64,000 nucleotides of DNA from Rhodanobacteraceae bacterium. Lineage in GTDB: Bacteria; Pseudomonadota; Gammaproteobacteria; Xanthomonadales; SZUA-5. The DNA lies in contig JADJPR010000007.1 of assembly GCA_016713135.1 (NCBI GenBank), forward strand, positions 186,001-250,000, read 5' to 3'. Made by a program: the position numbers and the translations under genes. Below the pieces are notes generated by a model. It was not told the DNA's origin. It made no database searches and was given only the letters and a program-made list of their open reading frames with translations. Positions 9,401-18,430 of this stretch are shown in pieces. Position 1 is the stretch's first letter. Every line of letters starts with the position of its first letter.

Positions 9401-9405
9401 AACCC

Positions 9406-9672
9406 ATGGCCACCATCCAGATGTACACCACTGCGATCTGTCCCTATTGCATGGCAGCCAAGGGGCTGCTCGCGCGCAAGGGACATACGGCGATCGAAGA
9501 GATCCGTGTCGACCTGAATCCGGTGTTGCGCGACGAGATGATCCGGCGCACGCAGCGGCGCACGGTGCCGCAGATTTTCATCAATGGGGTGCACGTCGGC
9601 GGGCATGACGACATGGTCGCGCTGGACCGAGCTGGCAAGCTGGAGCCACTGCTGCAGGGGGTGGCGTCATGA
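9406..9672 (+). CDS. grxC: glutaredoxin 3 (GrxC)
   Basis: Dithiol glutaredoxin (88 aa), which reduces disulfides using glutathione. The active site CPYC is in TTAICPYCMAAKGLL, and the cis-proline/GSH-binding motif is RTVPQIFINGVHVGGHDD. Length matches GrxC (82-90 aa). The start codon directly follows the CCCACAA repeat array and lacks a recognisable Shine-Dalgarno sequence. The stop overlaps the next start (ATGA at 9669), so the two are co-translated. Confidence 0.95.
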   Translation: MATIQMYTTAICPYCMAAKGLLARKGHTAIEEIRVDLNPVLRDEMIRRTQRRTVPQIFINGVHVGGHDDMVALDRAGKLEPLLQGVAS

Positions 9673-10037
9673 GCGACCGCGTGCAGCAGTTCGTTTCGTT
9701 CCGTCAGCGTATGAACGAGCGCATCCTCGGTATCGACAACCAGCTGACCAAACGGTTCTTCTCGCTCGATCGCCAGTGTTATTCCGAGGGGCCGCGCCTC
9801 GATGTGCGCACCAAGGAGATGCTTGGGCTGGTGGCTTCGCTGGTGCTGCGTTGCGACGATTGCGTCAGCTACCACCTGGCCCAGTGCCGCCAGGCAGGCC
9901 TCAGCTTCGAGGAAATCTTCGAGGCAATGAGCGTGGGGCTGGTGGTCGGCGGGTCGATCGTGATCCCGCATTTGCGGCGTGCGGTCGACTTCCTCGACCA
10001 GCTCGCCGCCGCGGAGGCCGCGCCTGCGGCGGAGTGA
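9669..10037 (+). CDS. carboxymuconolactone decarboxylase (AhpD-like) family protein
   Basis: Small helical protein (122 aa) of the CMD/AhpD family. The redox motif CDDCVSYHLAQCRQAG holds the CxxC plus the His two residues on, typical of AhpD-like peroxidase or disulfide proteins rather than true carboxymuconolactone decarboxylases. Coupling to the glutaredoxin gene by a 4-bp overlap supports a thiol-redox role. Substrate unknown. Confidence 0.88.
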   Translation: MSDRVQQFVSFRQRMNERILGIDNQLTKRFFSLDRQCYSEGPRLDVRTKEMLGLVASLVLRCDDCVSYHLAQCRQAGLSFEEIFEAMSVGLVVGGSIVIPHLRRAVDFLDQLAAAEAAPAAE

Positions 10038-10052
10038 GGGCGCGCGTCGGCG

Positions 10053-11159
10053 TTAGTCGCTGACGCGCACCATGGCCAGGCTCAGGCCATTCGCGTCGCG
10101 GCCGCTGAGGCGCGACAATCCGTTGTTGTCGAATTCGCCGGCGGGCGCACCATTGCGCGTCAGCTGGCACCTTGCGGGCGCGGCATCCGCGCGCGCTGAG
10201 TCGATCGCGCAGCGCAACTGGTAACCCTTCGCACCATCGCCCAGCACGGCTTCGCGGGCGGAGGACAAATCGCGCTCGAAGCGCAGTCGCAACGCCACAG
10301 GCACCGCCTCCAGGTTGCCCTCAGTGCTGCTGACGACCCACTGGCCAGCGAGTGCCTCGCCGTTGAGGGGCAGCGCGAAGTTCATGCGTTGGACCGAGAC
10401 CGGCATAAGATCCAGCGGGTCAAGGATGCCCTCGCCGCTGGCCTTGGCATACCACACCACGCCGGTCGAGTTTGAACTGAACTCGATGTCCACGCTGCCC
10501 GCTGGTTCCACCGATTGCGGACCGCGGTAGGTCCCCCAAAGCGGTTGACCGCCGAGCGAACGCAAGAGATCGCCATTGAAATGGCTACGCCCGAGCGCTC
10601 CGGCGCTCAAGTACCAAGCCGAGTTGCCGCCGAGTGTGTAGGCGTTGGTGGTCATCGCCAGCGTGCCGCCCTGGCGTTCGATCATGAATCCGATGCCGCT
10701 GCCGCTGGTCAGGAATTCGCCTGCGACATTCGGAGCCCAGAACCCGGGCTCGGGCGTGACGCGGCGGCCGTTGGCAGGCGTCATGTCGACCACGCGGAAG
10801 GCCAGAAGCGTTGCCTGGCTCGCGGCATCCTTGACCGAGAAGCGCACGCGGTAAATGCCGTCTGGCACACTTCCGAATCCGTTCGCAGCGGCCGGGTCGA
10901 CGGTCACCGAATACTGGGAGATTGCCTGTCCGCAGACTTCCCCGACCTGTCGCACGGCGATGTCGATGTACGGGCCATCGACAAACACCGGCAGCAACTC
11001 GGGGGCGCAGGCGTTCGGCCAGGGGCCGCTGACGCGCAACTGAGGGCTCACCCGTGCGGCTGGATCGCTCGGGAGTACCTCGATGCGATGCGGCGACACC
11101 TGCGCCAGCGCCACGGTTGGCACCAGCAAGATCGCACACCACCATTTCGATTTCTGCAT
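10053..11159 (-). CDS. secreted protein of unknown function
   Basis: Not recognised. It is a 368-aa protein with a clear signal peptide (MQKSKWWCAILLVPTVALAQ) and otherwise beta-rich sequence. Four or five cysteines (NACAPELL, EVCGQAIS, LRCAID, ARCQLT) suggest disulfides in the periplasm or outside. It contains short glycine/asparagine-rich strands (GFWAPNVAGEF, YTLGGNSAWYLSAGALG, GTYRGPQSV) that resemble the repeated strands of extracellular proteins. The start at 11159 is chosen for the signal peptide. It is convergent with the AhpD-like gene and divergent from the dehydrogenase gene, so it is probably monocistronic. Confidence 0.75.
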   Translation of the reverse strand: MQKSKWWCAILLVPTVALAQVSPHRIEVLPSDPAARVSPQLRVSGPWPNACAPELLPVFVDGPYIDIAVRQVGEVCGQAISQYSVTVDPAAANGFGSVPDGIYRVRFSVKDAASQATLLAFRVVDMTPANGRRVTPEPGFWAPNVAGEFLTSGSGIGFMIERQGGTLAMTTNAYTLGGNSAWYLSAGALGRSHFNGDLLRSLGGQPLWGTYRGPQSVEPAGSVDIEFSSNSTGVVWYAKASGEGILDPLDLMPVSVQRMNFALPLNGEALAGQWVVSSTEGNLEAVPVALRLRFERDLSSAREAVLGDGAKGYQLRCAIDSARADAAPARCQLTRNGAPAGEFDNNGLSRLSGRDANGLSLAMVRVSD

Positions 11160-11287
11160 GTCGTCCTCGACCAAGCCGCTGAACGGCGCAGCAACACGCG
11201 ACCTTAGGCGAGTTGCCGCTACCATCCCTCGCGTCTAGTTTACGCCCTGCGCCACCCCGGCGGAAGTCACAATTCTTGGCAAGACTC

Positions 11288-12298
11288 ATGAGCAAGACGA
11301 TCACGGTTCTGCGCGGCGACGGTATCGGCCCCGAAATCACGGACGCCACATTGCGCGTACTCGACGCGCTGCAGTGCGGGCTGAGCTATGAGTTCGCCAG
11401 CGCGGGCGTCAGTGCGCTGGAGGAACATGGCTCGCTGCTGCCGACGTCGACCATCGAATCGATCACGCGCACGCGCGTGGCTCTGAAGGGACCGTTGACC
11501 ACGCCGATCGGCGAGGGCTTCTCTTCCTTGAATGTGGACCTGCGCCGGCGCTTCGACCTGTACGCGAACGTGCGTCCGGCGCTGTCTTTCCCGAACACCC
11601 GCTCGCGCTACCAGAACATCGACTTGCTGACGGTGCGCGAGAACACCGAGGGTGCCTATCGCAGCGAGGGCCAGACCCTGTCCGCAGACGGCGAGACTGC
11701 CCAGTCGCTGATCCAGGTGACCCGCCGCAGCTCCGAGCGCATCGCGCGCTATGCCTGCGATCTGGCCGTGCGCACCGGACGCAAGCGCGTGACCATCGTG
11801 CACAAGGCAAACATCCTGAAGACCACCTCGGGCCTGTTCCTGAAGACCGCGCGCGCGGTGGCTGCCGATTATCCGGGACTCAGCTTCAACGAGATGATCG
11901 TCGACAACGCCTGCATGCAGCTGGTCATGAACCCGCACCAGTTTGACGTGATCGTCACCACCAACCTGTTCGGCGACATCCTCTCCGACCTGTGCGCCGG
12001 CCTGGTCGGTGGCCTCGGCCTGGCGCCGGGAGCGAACATCGGCACCGATGCGGCGATCTTTGAGGCGGTGCATGGCTCGGCCCCGGACATCGCCGGCAAG
12101 GGCATCGCCAATCCCACCGCGCTGCTGCTGGCGGCGGCGATGATGCTCGACCACCTCGGCCTGCTCGACGCCGCGCAGCGCCTGCGCGTGGCGATCCGCG
12201 CCACGCTCGAGGCGAAGGACCGGCTGACCGCGGATCTCGGCGGCAGCGCGAGCACCAGCGTGTACGCGGACGCGCTGGTGGCGCGGCTGCAGGGCTGA
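11288..12298 (+). CDS. NAD-dependent isocitrate dehydrogenase family protein
   Basis: Beta-decarboxylating dehydrogenase (336 aa) of the isocitrate/isopropylmalate family. Key motifs are TVLRGDGIGPEI, the substrate-binding RENTEGAYRSEGQ, SERIARYA, the catalytic Lys in VHKANILKTTSGLF, and the metal-binding Asp in NLFGDILSDLCAGLVGGLG. The nucleotide site HGSAPDIAGKGIANP favours NAD. The short monomer of about 335 aa with SERIARYA is typical of the NAD-isocitrate dehydrogenases of Xanthomonas relatives. A homoisocitrate or tartrate-type substrate cannot be excluded. ATG at 11288. Confidence 0.88.
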   Translation: MSKTITVLRGDGIGPEITDATLRVLDALQCGLSYEFASAGVSALEEHGSLLPTSTIESITRTRVALKGPLTTPIGEGFSSLNVDLRRRFDLYANVRPALSFPNTRSRYQNIDLLTVRENTEGAYRSEGQTLSADGETAQSLIQVTRRSSERIARYACDLAVRTGRKRVTIVHKANILKTTSGLFLKTARAVAADYPGLSFNEMIVDNACMQLVMNPHQFDVIVTTNLFGDILSDLCAGLVGGLGLAPGANIGTDAAIFEAVHGSAPDIAGKGIANPTALLLAAAMMLDHLGLLDAAQRLRVAIRATLEAKDRLTADLGGSASTSVYADALVARLQG

Positions 12299-12299
12299 T

Positions 12300-13103
12300 T
12301 CAGGCCTGGCGCAAGGGGTAGGGCACGTAGATCGCGGCGCGGCCGACGCTGACGCCGCTGGCGAGTGCCCGGCGGAAGGCCGAGATTGCATTCTCCACTG
12401 CAAGCGGGCGCGCCTCGCCGAGCGCAAGTCGCGCGGCGCACAGCGAGGCAAGCGTGCAGCCGGTGCCATGGCCGTTGAAGCGCTGTCGCGGCGCGCGGAA
12501 TTCGCGGCCACCTGCGGCATCGAGATAGAGATCGACCACCTCACTGCCGCGCATGTGCCCACCCTTGAGCAACACTGCCTGCGGTCCCAGTCGCAGCAGT
12601 TGGTGCGCTGCTGGCTCCAGGTCGCGCAGTCCGCGGATGCGCCGGCCGAGCAGGACCTCGGCCTCGGGGATGTTCGGCGTCAGCAACGCGGCACGCGGCA
12701 ACAGCTCGTCACGCACGCTGCGCTGGGCATCGTCCCTCAGCAGCGCCGCACCCGAGGTGGCGATCATCACCGGATCGATCACCCAGGGCAGGTAGGCCAG
12801 CGCTGCCGCCTGCCGCGCGACCAGCCGCACGATGGCGCGCGTTGCCAGCATGCCGGTCTTGATCGCGGATACCGGGAAATCGGTACAGACAGCGTCGATC
12901 TGTGCGCGCACCATGCGTTGGGACAGGACCTGCACGGCGTCGACCGCACGCGAGTTCTGCGCGGTGACGGCAGTGATCGCCGACAGGCCGAACACGCCTT
13001 GGCTGGCGAAAGCGCGCAGATCGGCCTGGATGCCGGCACCGCCACCGGAGTCCGAGCCAGCGATCGTCAGGGCGTAGGCGCGCGGCGTGGTGGCGTTTTG
13101 CAT
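12300..13103 (-). CDS. thiD: hydroxymethylpyrimidine (phospho)kinase ThiD
   Basis: HMP/HMP-P kinase (267 aa) of thiamine synthesis, which phosphorylates the pyrimidine made by ThiC (gene at 54.4 kb). Ribokinase-fold motifs are ALTIAGSDSGGGAGIQADL, the middle segment IDPVMIATSGAALL, TPNIPEAEVLLG, and the anion-hole/catalytic HGTGCTLAS. ATG at 13103; a TTG further upstream would overlap the promoter region. It is convergent with the dehydrogenase gene, with a 1-bp gap. Confidence 0.93.
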   Translation of the reverse strand: MQNATTPRAYALTIAGSDSGGGAGIQADLRAFASQGVFGLSAITAVTAQNSRAVDAVQVLSQRMVRAQIDAVCTDFPVSAIKTGMLATRAIVRLVARQAAALAYLPWVIDPVMIATSGAALLRDDAQRSVRDELLPRAALLTPNIPEAEVLLGRRIRGLRDLEPAAHQLLRLGPQAVLLKGGHMRGSEVVDLYLDAAGGREFRAPRQRFNGHGTGCTLASLCAARLALGEARPLAVENAISAFRRALASGVSVGRAAIYVPYPLRQA

Positions 13104-13153
13104 GTGACAGCCCTGTGGCAAAAATACAACGAAAAAATATGGTTGTTGCGTGC

Positions 13154-13182
13154 TTGACGCACTGTGGTTTTTTTGCGATTCT
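13154..13182 (+). promoter_or_regulatory. possible promoter of the FadL-like gene
   Basis: TTGACG (13154-13159), 17 bp, then GATTCT (13177-13182). The -35 is good and the -10 is weak. It lies 50 bp upstream of the next ATG. Low confidence. Confidence 0.35.
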
Positions 13183-13231
13183 GGCGTCGGCTAGAAGCAA
13201 CACTCCTTTCCTTCTAGCAGGGCTTGAGGGC

Positions 13232-14398
13232 ATGCAGGCGAGAGCACGTTTGCAAAACTTGATTGGGACGGCGAGCTTGCTGCTCGCCGTCCCCTCTTTT
13301 ACCCTCGCCCAACCGTCAATGGAAGGCATTTCGGGGGATTTCGAAGCGCGCCATGCGGTGCTTCGGGGTCCGTTGCGGGTGGCCGCTGTGCAGCGGCTGG
13401 CGCCTGACTTCTCCTGGGTCGATGTCGACGCGTTGATCGAGACACCGTCGCTGAACCCGCTCAACCGTGCGCTGGGCGAACTCCTCGTCGTTCCGCTGGC
13501 CTCCAGCCGTGATTGGGCCTTGTTTGCGCGCGCTGCGCGCCTGACCGGGCGTCCCGCATCGCGCCAGGCGACGGAAGACTTGACCGTCCGCGCGATTGGC
13601 GATGGAGGCCTGGAGCGGCGTCTGCTGACGTCAGGTCTGCTGTTGCAGTCCCCGTCCGGTTTCGGCATCGGTGTCGACGCGGTCTTCGCCGAACAGCGTT
13701 TCGCGAGCGGCAGCCTGACGCCGCTGGTCGATGCGCCTGACAGCCAGCTTCCGGGTGCGGTGGCTTCCGCCGAGGAATCGCGCGGAACCGGTCTGGCGCT
13801 CGCCTTCGGTGCACCGCTGACCGAGCGCATGGGCTGGAGCCTCGGCCTGCGCTCGCGTGTCGACATGAACACCTACAAGTCGTATCAGGGCGTCTACTCC
13901 GAGCCGGGCGACCTCGACATTCCCGCCACTGCAGCACTGGGCTTCACTGCGAACATCGCGCCGAAGACCACCATGGTGCTGGGCGCGGAATACGTGTTCT
14001 ACAGCGACGTGAACAGCTTCTCGAGCTACGCGTTGCCGAACCGCTTTCTGGCGCTGCTGGGCGACAGCAGCAGCCCGAGCTTCGCCTGGCAGGACCTCAC
14101 GGTCTACTCGGCCACGGTGCAGGGCGGTGTGCAGAATTGGCAATGGTCGGTGCGTTACAGCACCGGACTGCAGCCCAATCCCACGGCGCCGTTGCTGCAG
14201 CAGGCGATCAACGGCATCCAGAGCGACTCGAACTGGTCGCTCGGCATCGGGCGTTCGCTCGGTGGGCTGGGTGATTTCCGCCTGACCGCCAGTTTCGCGG
14301 GCGCGGAATACGTGCTCGGCTCGCCATTCGTGCGCAATGTCGATCCCACCGAGTCCACGCACTTCGAGTTCGAAGCGCTGTGGAACCTGCGGTTCTGA
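13232..14398 (+). CDS. FadL/OMPP1-like outer-membrane barrel protein
   Basis: Predicted outer-membrane beta-barrel (388 aa) with a signal peptide (MQARARLQNLIGTASLLLAVPSFTLA). The stretch LALAFGAPLTERMGWSLGLR, then SEPGDLDIPATAALGFTANI and KTTMVLGAEYVFYSDVN, resembles the FadL/OMPP1 hydrophobic-compound transporters. The TraF_2-type plasmid-transfer family is an alternative. It ends in an aromatic-Arg-Phe pattern (FEALWNLRF), typical of a barrel's last strand. GAGGG precedes the ATG. The transported compound is unknown. Confidence 0.68.
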   Translation: MQARARLQNLIGTASLLLAVPSFTLAQPSMEGISGDFEARHAVLRGPLRVAAVQRLAPDFSWVDVDALIETPSLNPLNRALGELLVVPLASSRDWALFARAARLTGRPASRQATEDLTVRAIGDGGLERRLLTSGLLLQSPSGFGIGVDAVFAEQRFASGSLTPLVDAPDSQLPGAVASAEESRGTGLALAFGAPLTERMGWSLGLRSRVDMNTYKSYQGVYSEPGDLDIPATAALGFTANIAPKTTMVLGAEYVFYSDVNSFSSYALPNRFLALLGDSSSPSFAWQDLTVYSATVQGGVQNWQWSVRYSTGLQPNPTAPLLQQAINGIQSDSNWSLGIGRSLGGLGDFRLTASFAGAEYVLGSPFVRNVDPTESTHFEFEALWNLRF

Positions 14399-14438
14399 GC
14401 CGACGCCAGGCTTTCCAGGCGCGTTAAGCGCTAGGACC

Positions 14439-14476
14439 GAGAGAGCGCGAAGAAAGGCATGGAAAGTGCCTCTCTC
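14439..14476. terminator. possible hairpin between convergent genes
   Basis: GAGAGAG (14439-14445) pairs with CTCTCTC (14470-14476), and an inner GGCA/TGCC pair narrows the loop. There is no clear T-tract. It lies in the 200-bp gap between the FadL-like gene and phoH; nothing else is evident in that gap. Confidence 0.3.
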
Positions 14477-14598
14477 CGTGTCTCTGCATCAAGCCGCTCC
14501 CTTCGTCCCGCGAGGCCCGAGCCAGCCCGGCGCAACCGGTGTTGGAGCGCGTGACGTAGAGCGTGCTCCGCTGCATCCTGGTGGAATGCGTTGCGCCC

Positions 14599-15996
14599 TT
14601 ACAACACTTCCGAGGCGAAATCCGCCAGGCGCGAACGCTCGCCGCGGCGCAGTGTGATGTGCGCGCTGTGCGGCCAGTACTGGAAGCGGTCGACCGCGAA
14701 GGTCAGGCCTGAGGTGGTCTCGGTCAGGTAGGGCGTGTCGATCTGCTCGACGTTGCCCAGGCATACCATCTTGGTGCCGGGGCCGGCGCGCGTCAGCAGG
14801 GTCTTCATCTGTTTCGGCGTAAGGTTCTGCGCCTCGTCGATGATCACGTAGCGCGACAGGAAGGTGCGCCCGCGCATGAAGCTCATCGAGCGCACCTTGA
14901 TCCGCGAGGAGAGCAAATCGTTGGTCGCCTGGCGCGCCCAGTTGCTGGAGTCTTGCGGGCTTGCGAGCACTTCCAGGTTGTCGTTCAGCGCGCCCATCCA
15001 GGGCGTCATCTTCTCTTCCTCGGTGCCCGGCAGGAAGCCGATGTCCTCGCCCACCGGCACCGTCGCGCGGGTGACGATGATCTCCTTGTAGCGCTGCTGA
15101 TCCATCGTCTGCGCCAGTCCCGCCGCCAGTGCCAGCAGAGTCTTGCCGGTGCCCGCGGTGCCGAGCAGGGTGACGAAATCGACTTCCGGATCCATCAGCA
15201 CGTTGAGCGCGAAGTTCTGCTCGCGGTTGCGCGCGCTGATGCCCCACACCCGGTGCGGTGCGCTCTGGAAATCGTCGACGATCTGCAGCGTGGCGCGGCC
15301 GCCCTCGGTTTTCAGCACGCGCAGGGCGATCTGGTTGTCGTCGCCGAAATGCAGAAACTGGTTGGGATGCCAGCGCTCGTCGCGCTTCATCTTGACGCGA
15401 TAGTAGGTGCGCCCGCGCTCCGACCAGGATTCCAGTTCCGGGTGCTTGCTCCAGAACTCCGCCTTGAGCACATCGACGCCGTTGTAGAGCAGCGCCAGGT
15501 CGTCCAGCGCCCGGTCGTTCTCGTAGTCCTCGGCCGGGATCCCGTGGATCTTGGCCTTGATCCGGAGGTTGATGTCCTTGGTGACCAGCACCACCGCGTT
15601 GCGCGTCTTCTCCTCGCGCAGTTGCAGCACGGCCAGCAGGATCTGGTTGTCCGGCTTGACCGAACCGAAGGACAGGCCGTCTGCATTGGGCTCGGAGGTC
15701 TGGAAGCGCAGATGGCCGCGTGGGCGATGGCGGCCGAGGTCCAGCCCGTCAGGGCGCTTGAGCGCGATGCCGTGGTCCAGCTTGCCGTTGCCGTGGCTCT
15801 CGATCAACTCATTGAGAAATCGGCTGACCTGGCGCACATTGCGCGAAACCTCCGAGGTGCCCTTCTTCGCCGCGTCCAGTTCCTCCAGTACCATCATCGG
15901 CAGGTAGACGTCGTGCTCCTCGAAGCGGAACAGCGCCGTCGGGTCGTGCATCAGCACATTGGTGTCGAGGACGTAGGTACGCTTTCGCTGGCTCAT
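14599..15996 (-). CDS. PhoH family protein with N-terminal PIN domain
   Basis: PhoH2-type protein (465 aa). The N-terminal PIN ribonuclease domain (about 1-140) begins TYVLDTNVLMHDP, with the acidic residues VTKDINLRIKA later in the domain. The C-terminal PhoH ATPase/helicase domain has Walker A GTAGTGKTLLALAAG and Walker B YVIIDEAQNLTP. Such fusions couple RNA unwinding to cleavage. The ATG at 15996 is preceded by GGAGAA. It is divergent from the TonB receptor gene and convergent with the FadL-like gene. Confidence 0.93.
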   Translation of the reverse strand: MSQRKRTYVLDTNVLMHDPTALFRFEEHDVYLPMMVLEELDAAKKGTSEVSRNVRQVSRFLNELIESHGNGKLDHGIALKRPDGLDLGRHRPRGHLRFQTSEPNADGLSFGSVKPDNQILLAVLQLREEKTRNAVVLVTKDINLRIKAKIHGIPAEDYENDRALDDLALLYNGVDVLKAEFWSKHPELESWSERGRTYYRVKMKRDERWHPNQFLHFGDDNQIALRVLKTEGGRATLQIVDDFQSAPHRVWGISARNREQNFALNVLMDPEVDFVTLLGTAGTGKTLLALAAGLAQTMDQQRYKEIIVTRATVPVGEDIGFLPGTEEEKMTPWMGALNDNLEVLASPQDSSNWARQATNDLLSSRIKVRSMSFMRGRTFLSRYVIIDEAQNLTPKQMKTLLTRAGPGTKMVCLGNVEQIDTPYLTETTSGLTFAVDRFQYWPHSAHITLRRGERSRLADFASEVL

Positions 15997-16144
15997 GAGT
16001 TCTCCGTCGGGCGGGATCACCGCGCCCACCGAGAATGCCAAAAAACCGAGACAACGCACGCATTGCCGGACGGCCGGCATGTCGGCCGCATCCGGGAGCG
16101 GCTCCGCGGACGTAAGGACAGCACGCAAGCCGGGCCAACCTACG

Positions 16145-18190
16145 ATGCTCAGAACCCTCGCCAGCGTCTGCTGGTTGCTGCTCGCAACAACTTCTTCCCA
16201 CGCCGCGCAGCCGGAGACCGATCCGGAAGCGCTCGACGCCGTCCTGGTCTTCGGTCGCCAGGCGAATCTGCTCGGCTCCGCGATCAGCGCCTCGGAGGGC
16301 GTGGTCGGTCCCGGCGAACTGGCCGAGCGCCCGCGCCTGCGCAGCGGTGACCTCGTCGAGTACGTGCCGGGTATGGTCGCGACCCAGCATTCGGGTTCGG
16401 GCAAGGCCAACCAGTACTTCCTGCGCGGCTTCAACCTCGACCACGGCACCGACTTCGCAAGTTTCGTCGACGGCATGCCAGTCAACCTGCGCAGCCACGG
16501 CCACGGACAGGGTTACGCCGACCTCAATTTCCTGATTCCGGAACTGGTGGAGGAACTGGCCTATCGCAAAGGCACCTGGCATGCCGAGGTCGGCGATTTC
16601 TCCTCCGCCGGCAGCGCGGACTTCCGCCTCGCCGAGACCCTCGAGCGGCAGCGATTGCGTTTCAGCGCTGGCGAGCACGGGTACCTGCGAGGGCTCGCCG
16701 CGGGCGGCTTCGGTGATTCCTCGCGCAGCCTCGTCTACGGTCTCGAAACCCAGGCCTACGACGGGCCCTGGAGCGACATCGAAGAGGATGTGCGCAAGCG
16801 CAACCTGGTGCTGAAAGGCGCATTCGACCTCGGCGGCGGGCACGCGCACCTGAGCCTGATGGACTACCACAACCGCTGGAATTCGCCCGACCAGATCCCG
16901 CAGCGCGCGATCGAAAGCGGACTCATCGATGCCCTCGGCTCGCTCGACCGCGATCTCGGCGGCGTCAGCAGCCGCTCCTCGCTGGCCGGCGGCTGGCGTG
17001 GGACGCTGGCCGGTGGCGAGTTCGAGGCCGGCGCATACGCGATCGACTACGACCTGCGGCTCTGGTCGAACTTCACCTATTTCCTGGACGATCCGGAGGC
17101 GGGCGACGAGTTCCGCCAGCGCGACCGCCGACGCATGACCGGTTTCCACGCGCGCGACAGTTTCGCGGGCGAGCGCTGGCGCTGGCGGGTCGGGATCGCC
17201 GGGCAGCGCGACGACATCGGCGCGGTCGGCTTGTGCCGCAGCGTCGGCCGCGAATGCGTGCGCGACATTCGCCGCGACCGCGTCGACGAGCGCAGCCTCG
17301 CGCTGTGGAGCGATTTCGAGTACCGCTTCGGCGAGCGCCTGCGCGGCTACCTCGGCTGGCGGCACGACCGTTACGACTTCGAGGTCGCCGCCATCGAGCC
17401 GGCGAACTCGGGTGATGCCGATGCGTCGATCAACTCGCCGAAGCTGAGCCTGGTCTACGCCGCGCGCACGGACTTCGAGCTCTACCTGTCCTGGGGGCGA
17501 GGCTTCCATTCGAACGATGCGCGCGGCACCGTGTTGGGGGTCGATCCCGTCAGCGGCGAGCCGGCCGATCCGGTGACGCCGCTGGCACGCTCGCGCGGCA
17601 GCGAACTCGGCGCGCGCTGGTTTCTCTCGCAGAGGCTGCACGCGACCCTCTCGGCCTGGCGCCTGGACCTTGATTCCGAATTGCTCTACGTCGGCGACGC
17701 CGGCACCACCGAGGCCAGCCGTCCAAGCGAACGCCGGGGCGCCGAACTGGGACTCTACTGGTTCGCCAGCAAACGCATCGGCGCCGAACTCGAGATCGAG
17801 TACACCGACGCGCGCTTTGCCGACGCCGATCCTGCCGGCCGCGAAATCCCCGGTGCGGTGCCGTTGACGATCGCCGCCGGCCTCAATGCGCGCTTCGACA
17901 GCGGTTGGGACGCGACCCTGCGCTGGCGCCACGTCGGCGGCTATCCCTTGATCGAGGACGACTCGCAGCGCGCCGACGGCTCCGACCTCGTCAACCTGCG
18001 TGTCGGCCGCCAGTTCGGCGGCTGGCGCGTGGACGCGGAGGTGCTGAACCTGCTGGACGCCGAGGATCGCGACATCGAGTACTTCTACGCCTCGCGCTTG
18101 CCCGGCGAGCCTGGCGACGGGATCGAGGACCGCCACTTCCACGCCTTCGAACCGCGTGCAGTGCGGCTGACGCTGAGCCGGGAGTTCTGA
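16145..18190 (+). CDS. TonB-dependent outer-membrane receptor
   Basis: TonB-dependent receptor (681 aa). The start at 16145 gives a clean signal peptide (MLRTLASVCWLLLATTSSHA), then a TonB-box-like ALDAVLVFG. The plug domain shows LVEYVPGMVATQHSG and YFLRGFNLDHGTDFASFVDG. The rest is a barrel ending VRLTLSREF, whose final Phe is the barrel-assembly signal. No siderophore or cobalamin gene is adjacent, so the ligand is unknown. There is no TonB/ExbBD partner in the window. Confidence 0.92.
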   Translation: MLRTLASVCWLLLATTSSHAAQPETDPEALDAVLVFGRQANLLGSAISASEGVVGPGELAERPRLRSGDLVEYVPGMVATQHSGSGKANQYFLRGFNLDHGTDFASFVDGMPVNLRSHGHGQGYADLNFLIPELVEELAYRKGTWHAEVGDFSSAGSADFRLAETLERQRLRFSAGEHGYLRGLAAGGFGDSSRSLVYGLETQAYDGPWSDIEEDVRKRNLVLKGAFDLGGGHAHLSLMDYHNRWNSPDQIPQRAIESGLIDALGSLDRDLGGVSSRSSLAGGWRGTLAGGEFEAGAYAIDYDLRLWSNFTYFLDDPEAGDEFRQRDRRRMTGFHARDSFAGERWRWRVGIAGQRDDIGAVGLCRSVGRECVRDIRRDRVDERSLALWSDFEYRFGERLRGYLGWRHDRYDFEVAAIEPANSGDADASINSPKLSLVYAARTDFELYLSWGRGFHSNDARGTVLGVDPVSGEPADPVTPLARSRGSELGARWFLSQRLHATLSAWRLDLDSELLYVGDAGTTEASRPSERRGAELGLYWFASKRIGAELEIEYTDARFADADPAGREIPGAVPLTIAAGLNARFDSGWDATLRWRHVGGYPLIEDDSQRADGSDLVNLRVGRQFGGWRVDAEVLNLLDAEDRDIEYFYASRLPGEPGDGIEDRHFHAFEPRAVRLTLSREF

Positions 18191-18245
18191 GAGCTCCAGC
18201 GGCACCGCTTTGGCGCGCATCGGCGCGCATCGAACGGAGACCGAC

Positions 18246-18309
18246 TGTGGGAGCGGGTTCATCCCGCGACCGCGAGGCGTCTGGGTCGCGGGATAAACCC
18301 GCTCCCACA
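18246..18309. repeat. REPIN: inverted pair of REP sequences
   Basis: TGTGGGAGCGGG at 18246-18257 is mirrored by CCCGCTCCCACA at 18298-18309, with GTCGCGGGA-type inner pairing. This 64-bp hairpin is a REP doublet of the same GTGGGAGCGGGC family that bounds the two large palindromic elements. It lies downstream of the TonB receptor gene. Confidence 0.8.
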
Positions 18310-18330
18310 GTTCCTTCATGTCTGGGGAGA

Positions 18331-18425
18331 GCGGGTAGTCGGTTGTCGGCAGCGAAGCTCGCGGTGGAAGCGTTGCGTCGGCACTGGCGTGCTGCCGACA
18401 ACCGACAACCAACAACCGACAACCG
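18331..18425. repeat. fold-back heptamer hairpin, copy C (GTTGTCG variant)
   Basis: Left arm 18337-18350 (GTCGGTTGTCGGC) pairs with right arm 18391-18425, made of CCGACAA units. The unit differs from the other copies (GTTGTCG instead of GTTGTGG) in both arms together. The loop keeps GCAGCGAAGCTCGC, as in copy A. It sits between the 3' ends of the TonB receptor gene and gcvR. Confidence 0.85.
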
Positions 18426-18430
18426 TTCTT

